Shown here piece after piece: positions 59,288-64,000 of a stretch of DNA of 64,000 nucleotides. Below the pieces are notes generated by a model that ran no database searches, was not told the origin of the DNA, and worked only from the letters and a program-made list of their open reading frames with translations. Origin of the DNA: Streptantibioticus cattleyicolor NRRL 8057 = DSM 46488 (GTDB taxonomy: Bacteria > Actinomycetota > Actinomycetes > Streptomycetales > Streptomycetaceae); assembly GCF_000240165.1 (NCBI RefSeq), contig NC_017586.1, positions 1,798,001 to 1,862,000 of the forward strand. Reading direction: 5' to 3'. Position 1 is the first letter of the stretch, and each line of letters opens with the position of its first letter. The translations under genes and the position numbers were made by a program.

Positions 59288-61870
59288 GTGCCCGGAGAGA
59301 ACCTCACCCGCGACGAGGCCCGGGAGCGGGCCGGGCTGATCTCCGTGGACGGCTACGACGTGGCGCTCGATCTGCGCTCCGCGGTCCGCCCCGAGGAGCA
59401 CACCTTCCACTCGGTGACCACCATCCGGTTCCGCTGCGCGCGGCCGGGCGCCTCGACCTTCGTCGACCTGCTGGCGCCCTCGGTGGACTCGGTGGTGCTC
59501 AACGGCCGGGAGCTGACCCCGGCCGCCGTCTTCGACGGCGGCCGCATCGCGCTGGACGGCCTCGACGCCGTCAACGAGCTGGTGGTGAACGCCCGTTGCG
59601 CCTACAGCCGCACCGGCGAGGGGCTGCACCGCTTCGCCGACCCGGAGGACGGCGAGGTGTACCTGTACACCCAGTACGAGCCGGCCGACGCCCGCCGGGT
59701 CTTCGCCACCTTCGAACAGCCCGACCTGAAGGCGCCGTTCACCTTCACCGTCACCGCGCCCGAGCACTGGACGGTGCTCTCCGGCGGCGAGCGGGTCTCC
59801 CACGAGCCGGCCAGCGAGGCCGCCGCCACCTGGCGGTTCGCGCCGACCGAGCCGATCTCCACCTACATCACCGCGGTGGTGGCCGGGCCGTACCACATGG
59901 AACGGGACGTCTACGAGCGGACGCTGCCGGACGGCGGCACGCTGCGGGTCCCGCTGGGCGCGCTGTGCCGCCGGTCGCTGGCGAAGCACTTCGACGCCGC
60001 CGACATCTTCACCGTCACCAAGCAGGGGCTGGACTTCTTCCACGACCACTTCGACTACCCGTACCCGTTCGGCAAGTACGACCAGGCGTTCGTGCCGGAG
60101 TACAACATCGGGGCGATGGAGAACCCGGGGCTGGTGACCTTCCGGGAGGAGTTCGTCTTCCGCGGCAAGGTGACCCGGGCGTCCTACGAGGGCCGGGCCA
60201 ACGTCATCCTGCACGAGATGGCCCACATGTGGTTCGGCGACCTGGTCACCATGGAGTGGTGGGACGACCTGTGGCTCAAGGAGTCCTTCGCGGACTTCAT
60301 GGGGGCCTTCTCGCTGGTGGAGGCGACCAGGTTCACCGAGGGGTGGATCACCTTCGCCAACCGCCGCAAGGCGTGGGCCTACCGCGCCGACCAGCTGCCC
60401 TCCACCCACCCGGTCACCGCCGACATCCACGACCTGCAGGACGCCAAGCTCAACTTCGACGGCATCACCTACGCCAAGGGCGCCAGTGTCCTCAAGCAGC
60501 TGGTGGCCTACGTGGGCCGGGAAGCCTTCCTGGAGGGCGCCCGCCGCTACTTCAAGCGCCACGCCTACGGCAACACCCGCCTCGCCGACCTGCTCGCGGT
60601 GCTGGAGGAGACCTCCGGGCGGGACATGGCGGCCTGGTCCCGGGCCTGGCTGGAGACGGCCGGGGTCAACTCCCTGGCCCCCGAGGTGCGTTACGACGCC
60701 GAGGGCCGGATCGCCGAGCTGGCCGTGGCCCAGCAGGCGCCCGCCTCCCACCCCGTGCTGCGCCCGCACCGGGTCGCGGTCGGCCTCTACCGGCGCGGCG
60801 CGGACGGCGCGCTGGAACGGTACGCCCGGGCCGAGGCCGACGTGGCCGGCGAGCGCACCGTGGTGCCGGAGCTGACCGGCGTCGGCCGGCCCGACCTGGT
60901 GCTCGTCAACGACGAGGACCTGACCTACTGCAAGGTGCGGTTCGACGAGGACTCGCTGCGCACGCTCCGCGGCCACCTCGGCGACCTGACCGACCCGATG
61001 GCCCGCGCGGTGGTCTGGTCGGCGGTGTGGAACATGACCCGCGACGCGCTGATGCCGGCCCGGGAATACCTGGCGATGTTCCTGGACTTCGGCGGGCGCG
61101 AGTCCGACATCGGCGTCCTGCAGATGCTGCACTCCTGGGCCGGGACGGCGCTGGAGCACTACGCGGCGCCGGCCTGGCGGGCCGAGGGGGCGCGGGCGCT
61201 GGCCGACGGCGCGGCGCGGGAGCTGCGCCGGGCCGAGCCGGGCAGCGGCCACCAGCTCGCCTGGGCGCGGTTCCTCGCCCGGGTGGCCTCCTCCGAGGGT
61301 GATCTGGCGCTGCTGCGCGATCTGTTGGACGGCACCGAGCGGATCGAGGGGCTGGAGGTCGACCAGGAGCTGCGCTGGACGTTCCTGGAGCCGCTGGCCG
61401 CCCACGGCCTCGCCGACGAGGAGGTGCTCGCCGCCGAGCTGACCCGGGACGACACCGCCTCCGGCCGCCGCCACCAGGTGCGCTGCCTGGCCGCCCGCCC
61501 GTCGGCCCAGGTGAAGGCGGCGGCGTGGAGCGAGCTGGTGGAGACCGACGCGCTCTCCAACGCCCTGGTGGAGGCGACCATCTCCGGCTTCGCCCAGTCC
61601 GGCCAGCGGGAACTGCTGGCGCCCTACGCCGAGCGGTACTTCGCGGTGATCGAACGGGTCTGGGCCGAGCGCACCATCGAGATCGGCATGGCCGTGGTGC
61701 GCGGACTCTTCCCGCACCACCAGGACTCGCCCGGGACGCTGGCCGCCGCCGACGCGTGGCTGGCCGGCCACCCGCAGGCCCCGGCCGCGCTGCGCCGCCT
61801 GGTGCTGGAGGCCCGCGACGACCTGGCCCGGGCGCTGGCGGCCCAGGGGTGCGACGGCGCGGTCGCCTGA
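59288..61870 (+). CDS. pepN: aminopeptidase N, M1 family
   Basis: An 860-residue zinc peptidase starting at GTG 59288 (AAGGAG upstream). GAMENPG (substrate binding) and the zinc motif HEMAHMWFG followed by KESFADFM (HExxH-x18-E) are present (about residues 278-330), with the catalytic domain preceded by a beta-rich N-terminal domain and followed by the helical C-terminal domain of PepN. It removes N-terminal residues from peptides. Confidence 0.95.
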   Translation: MPGENLTRDEARERAGLISVDGYDVALDLRSAVRPEEHTFHSVTTIRFRCARPGASTFVDLLAPSVDSVVLNGRELTPAAVFDGGRIALDGLDAVNELVVNARCAYSRTGEGLHRFADPEDGEVYLYTQYEPADARRVFATFEQPDLKAPFTFTVTAPEHWTVLSGGERVSHEPASEAAATWRFAPTEPISTYITAVVAGPYHMERDVYERTLPDGGTLRVPLGALCRRSLAKHFDAADIFTVTKQGLDFFHDHFDYPYPFGKYDQAFVPEYNIGAMENPGLVTFREEFVFRGKVTRASYEGRANVILHEMAHMWFGDLVTMEWWDDLWLKESFADFMGAFSLVEATRFTEGWITFANRRKAWAYRADQLPSTHPVTADIHDLQDAKLNFDGITYAKGASVLKQLVAYVGREAFLEGARRYFKRHAYGNTRLADLLAVLEETSGRDMAAWSRAWLETAGVNSLAPEVRYDAEGRIAELAVAQQAPASHPVLRPHRVAVGLYRRGADGALERYARAEADVAGERTVVPELTGVGRPDLVLVNDEDLTYCKVRFDEDSLRTLRGHLGDLTDPMARAVVWSAVWNMTRDALMPAREYLAMFLDFGGRESDIGVLQMLHSWAGTALEHYAAPAWRAEGARALADGAARELRRAEPGSGHQLAWARFLARVASSEGDLALLRDLLDGTERIEGLEVDQELRWTFLEPLAAHGLADEEVLAAELTRDDTASGRRHQVRCLAARPSAQVKAAAWSELVETDALSNALVEATISGFAQSGQRELLAPYAERYFAVIERVWAERTIEIGMAVVRGLFPHHQDSPGTLAAADAWLAGHPQAPAALRRLVLEARDDLARALAAQGCDGAVA

Positions 61871-61879
61871 CGACCCGAC

Positions 61880-61903
61880 GGCGCGCGGCACCGGCCGCGC
61901 GCC
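61880..61903 (+). terminator. pepN terminator
   Basis: A perfect 9-bp stem GGCGCGCGG / CCGCGCGCC with a 6-nt loop, 9 nt after the pepN stop. Confidence 0.8.
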
Positions 61904-62030
61904 CCGGTCCGTCCCGGGGTCGCCTTCTCGGCCGTCGAACGCGCGTACTTTAGCCCCGTACCGTCCCGGTTTGTCGACGGCTGGGTAACAGCGGGTTACC
62001 GGCCCGGTACCGCCCGGGAATCGGCTCGGC

Positions 62031-62996
62031 ATGAGTCACGAGAGCACGCCGTCGGGCCCTTGCCACCTGGTCCACCTGGAGCGCACCCGACGCACCGTGA
62101 TGAGCGCGCGTGAGCTGCGGGCGCACGGGATGACCGGGCGGGCGCTGGCCGAACGGACGCGGCCGGGCGGGCCGTGGCGGGAACTGCTGCCGCAGGTGTA
62201 CCTGCTGCACGAGGGGCCGGCCTCGGGCGAGGAGTGGCTGCGCGCCGCGCTGCTGTACGCCGGGCGGCCCCCGCGCGGCCAGGAGGGCGGCGGGGAGGCG
62301 ATGCTCACCGGGCCGGCCGCGCTGGCGCTGCACGGCTTCGCCTCGGTGCCGGAGCCGCCCGGGCTGGGCCGGATCGACGTGCTGGTGCCGCGCCGGCGGC
62401 GGCTGCGGGACACCGGCCCGGTACGGCTGCGGCGGGCGCCGGTGCTGCCCCGGCCGGTGACGGTCGCCGGGCTGCCGTGCGCCCCGGTGCCGCGGGCGCT
62501 GGCCGACGCGGTCGAGCAGGCCACCGACACCCGTACCGTCCGTACGCTGCTGGTGGAGTCGGTGCGCGACGGGCACTGCGAAGCGGCCCGCCTGGTAAGG
62601 GAGTTGACGGTCGCCGGGCTGCTGGAGCGGCCCCATGTGACGGCCGCGGTGGCCGCGTTGCACGCCGAGGCCCGGTCGGCGGCCGAGGGGCTGCTGTACG
62701 AGATGGTGAGCCGGTACGGGCTGCCGGACCCGGTGTGGAACGTGGAGCTGCGGCTGCCCGGCGGCCCCGCCGTGGCCGTGGTGGACGCCTACTGGCCGCA
62801 GCAGGCGGTGGCGGTGGTGCTGGACGGGCGCGGGGTGCGCCACGACGAGCTGGAGCGGCTGGGGGTGACGGTGGTGACCGCGCCCGTCCGGCGGCTGCGC
62901 GGGTCCGCCGCGTGGCAGGCGGCGGCGGTGCGTACCGCGCTGGTGGCCGCCGAGGACCGGGAGCCCCACGCCTACCTGGTGGTCCTCCCCCGCTGA
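62031..62996 (+). CDS. AbiEi/DUF559-like protein
   Basis: A 321-residue protein starting at ATG 62031. The N-terminus (about 1-60, TRRTVMSARELRAHGMTGRALAERTRPGGPWRELLPQVYLL) looks like the winged-helix AbiEi-antitoxin domain; the C-terminal 110 residues (VWNVELRLPGGPAVAVVDAYWPQQAVAVVLDGRGVRHDELERLGVTVVTA) resemble a PD-(D/E)XK-type DUF559 endonuclease fold with D-x-x-W/Y and V-V-L-D-G. The catalytic Glu is not evident. Such two-domain proteins are widespread in actinobacteria; no AbiEii toxin gene is adjacent. Function is unknown. Confidence 0.65.
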   Translation: MSHESTPSGPCHLVHLERTRRTVMSARELRAHGMTGRALAERTRPGGPWRELLPQVYLLHEGPASGEEWLRAALLYAGRPPRGQEGGGEAMLTGPAALALHGFASVPEPPGLGRIDVLVPRRRRLRDTGPVRLRRAPVLPRPVTVAGLPCAPVPRALADAVEQATDTRTVRTLLVESVRDGHCEAARLVRELTVAGLLERPHVTAAVAALHAEARSAAEGLLYEMVSRYGLPDPVWNVELRLPGGPAVAVVDAYWPQQAVAVVLDGRGVRHDELERLGVTVVTAPVRRLRGSAAWQAAAVRTALVAAEDREPHAYLVVLPR

Positions 62997-63079
62997 GACC
63001 GCCCACGGGGGCGCACCGCGTGGCAGGATGGCGTCATTCGTAACGAATGGCTGATCACTGCTGACGCGAAGGAGCTCAG

Positions 63080-64000
63080 GTGCCGGGAACGAACCTCACC
63101 CGCGAGGAGGCGCAGCGGCGGGCCCAGCTGCTCACCGTGGACTCCTACACCATCGACCTGGACATCAGCGACGCGGCGGATTCGGGCACGTTCCGGTCGG
63201 TGTCCGTGGTGCGGTTCGACTGCGCCGAGGAGGGCGCGGAGACCTTCATCGACCTGGTGGCCCCCACGGTGACCGAGGTGGTGCTCAACGGCACCGCGCT
63301 GGACCCGGCGGAGGTCTTCGCCGACTCGCGGATCACGCTGCCCGGGCTGCGCGCGGGGCGCAACGAGCTGACGGTGACGGCGGACTGCGCCTACACCAAC
63401 ACCGGTGAGGGGCTGCACCGGTTCACCGACCCGGTGGACGGCCAGACGTACCTGTACACCCAGTTCGAGGTGCCGGACGCGCGGCGGGTCTTCGCCGGCT
63501 TCGAACAGCCCGACCTGAAGGCCACCTTCGCCTTCACCGTCAAGGCCCCGGCCGGCTGGACGGTGATCTCCAACTCGCCCACCCCGGAGCCCACCGCGGA
63601 CGGCGTGTGGGCCTTCGAGCCGACGCCGCGCATCTCCACGTACATCACCGCGCTCATCGCCGGGCCGTACCACAGCGTGCACAGCAGCTGGGAGGGGAAG
63701 GACCGTACCGTCCCGCTGGGCATCTACTGCCGGCCGTCGCTGGCCGAACACCTCGACGCCGAGGCCATCTTCGAGGTGACCCGGCAGGGGTTCGACTGGT
63801 TCCAGGAGAAGTTCGACTTCCCCTACCCGTTCGCCAAGTACGACCAGCTCTTCGTGCCGGAGTTCAACGCCGGGGCGATGGAGAACGCGGGCGCGGTCAC
63901 CATCCGGGACCAGTACGTGTTCCGGTCGAAGGTGACGGACGCGGCGTACGAGACGCGGGCCGAGACGATCCTGCACGAGCTGGCCCACATGTGGTTCGGC
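63080..64000 (+). CDS. pepN: second aminopeptidase N, 5' part (runs off the window)
   Basis: The first 307 codons of an M1 peptidase starting at GTG 63080 behind AAGGAG. It opens VPGTNLTREEAQRRAQLLTVDSYTIDLD, and shows GAMENAG and, at the edge, HELAHMWFG (zinc motif). It is clearly paralogous to the copy at 59288. The C-terminal domain lies outside the window. Confidence 0.92.
   Translation, partial: MPGTNLTREEAQRRAQLLTVDSYTIDLDISDAADSGTFRSVSVVRFDCAEEGAETFIDLVAPTVTEVVLNGTALDPAEVFADSRITLPGLRAGRNELTVTADCAYTNTGEGLHRFTDPVDGQTYLYTQFEVPDARRVFAGFEQPDLKATFAFTVKAPAGWTVISNSPTPEPTADGVWAFEPTPRISTYITALIAGPYHSVHSSWEGKDRTVPLGIYCRPSLAEHLDAEAIFEVTRQGFDWFQEKFDFPYPFAKYDQLFVPEFNAGAMENAGAVTIRDQYVFRSKVTDAAYETRAETILHELAHMWFG

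Overview
The window is high-GC actinomycete DNA, almost certainly a Streptomyces or close relative. The evidence is GTG starts with AGGAGG-type ribosome binding sites, the core gene order rodA-mrdA-mreD-mreC-mreB-ndk-(DUF4233)-folC-valS and clpX-clpP2-clpP1-tig, and the families found between them (XRE/TPR regulators, DUF397, mycothiol-linked Rv2466c-type oxidoreductase). All assignments are by reading the sequence; no searches were run.

Region 1, about 1-20,300, is prophage-like. The late operon runs rightward: end of the tape measure protein, distal tail protein, Gp37-like tail protein, two tail-tip/fibre proteins, a small coiled-coil membrane protein broken by an in-frame amber codon, a GH25-LysM endolysin, an antisense Cys/His-rich moron, and a holin-like protein. 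A strong terminator at 6,961 is followed by six degenerate type I-E CRISPR-like repeats without cas genes. From 18,047 back to 7,385 runs the leftward early region: about 20 mostly small genes, many joined by 4-nt stop/start overlaps, in six blocks each closed by a GC-rich hairpin of one recurrent design. Recognisable products are a DUF3987-like P-loop protein, a zinc-ribbon/DUF6884 protein and two proteins that each carry one half of an Lsr2-like nucleoid protein. The 18.1-19.6 kb control region has no convincing large gene. It holds a structured leader with an rrn-type boxA (antitermination signal), a terminator, paired 15-bp direct repeats, four DasR-like palindromes and an inverted repeat. 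No integrase, repressor or att site was recognised; the left end lies outside the window.

Region 2, about 19,600-27,450, is accessory DNA: a small unknown protein, GNAT acetyltransferases, a complete Lsr2, an XRE/TPR regulator, an RsbW-like ATP-binding protein, a DUF397 protein, a JmjC/cupin-like oxygenase, a 44-aa acidic peptide and several unknowns. Exact copies of the 14-mer TGAATGAATGAATT lie near both ends.

Region 3, 27,483-64,000, is conserved chromosome. On the minus strand are a TIGR03960-type radical SAM protein, the elongation and wall-synthesis cluster (rodA, PBP2, MreDCB), ndk, folC, valS, and the Clp protease set with trigger factor. A ClgR-type box precedes clpP1. Two tRNA genes (Pro-TGG, Gly-TCC) follow. 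Then come an ArsC-like protein, a SpoIIE-type phosphatase, an Eis-like acetyltransferase, an Fpg/Nei glycosylase, rpiB, three paralogous amino-acid permeases around bioY, a mycothiol-linked oxidoreductase, and two aminopeptidase N genes flanking an AbiEi/DUF559-like protein; the second pepN runs off the right edge.
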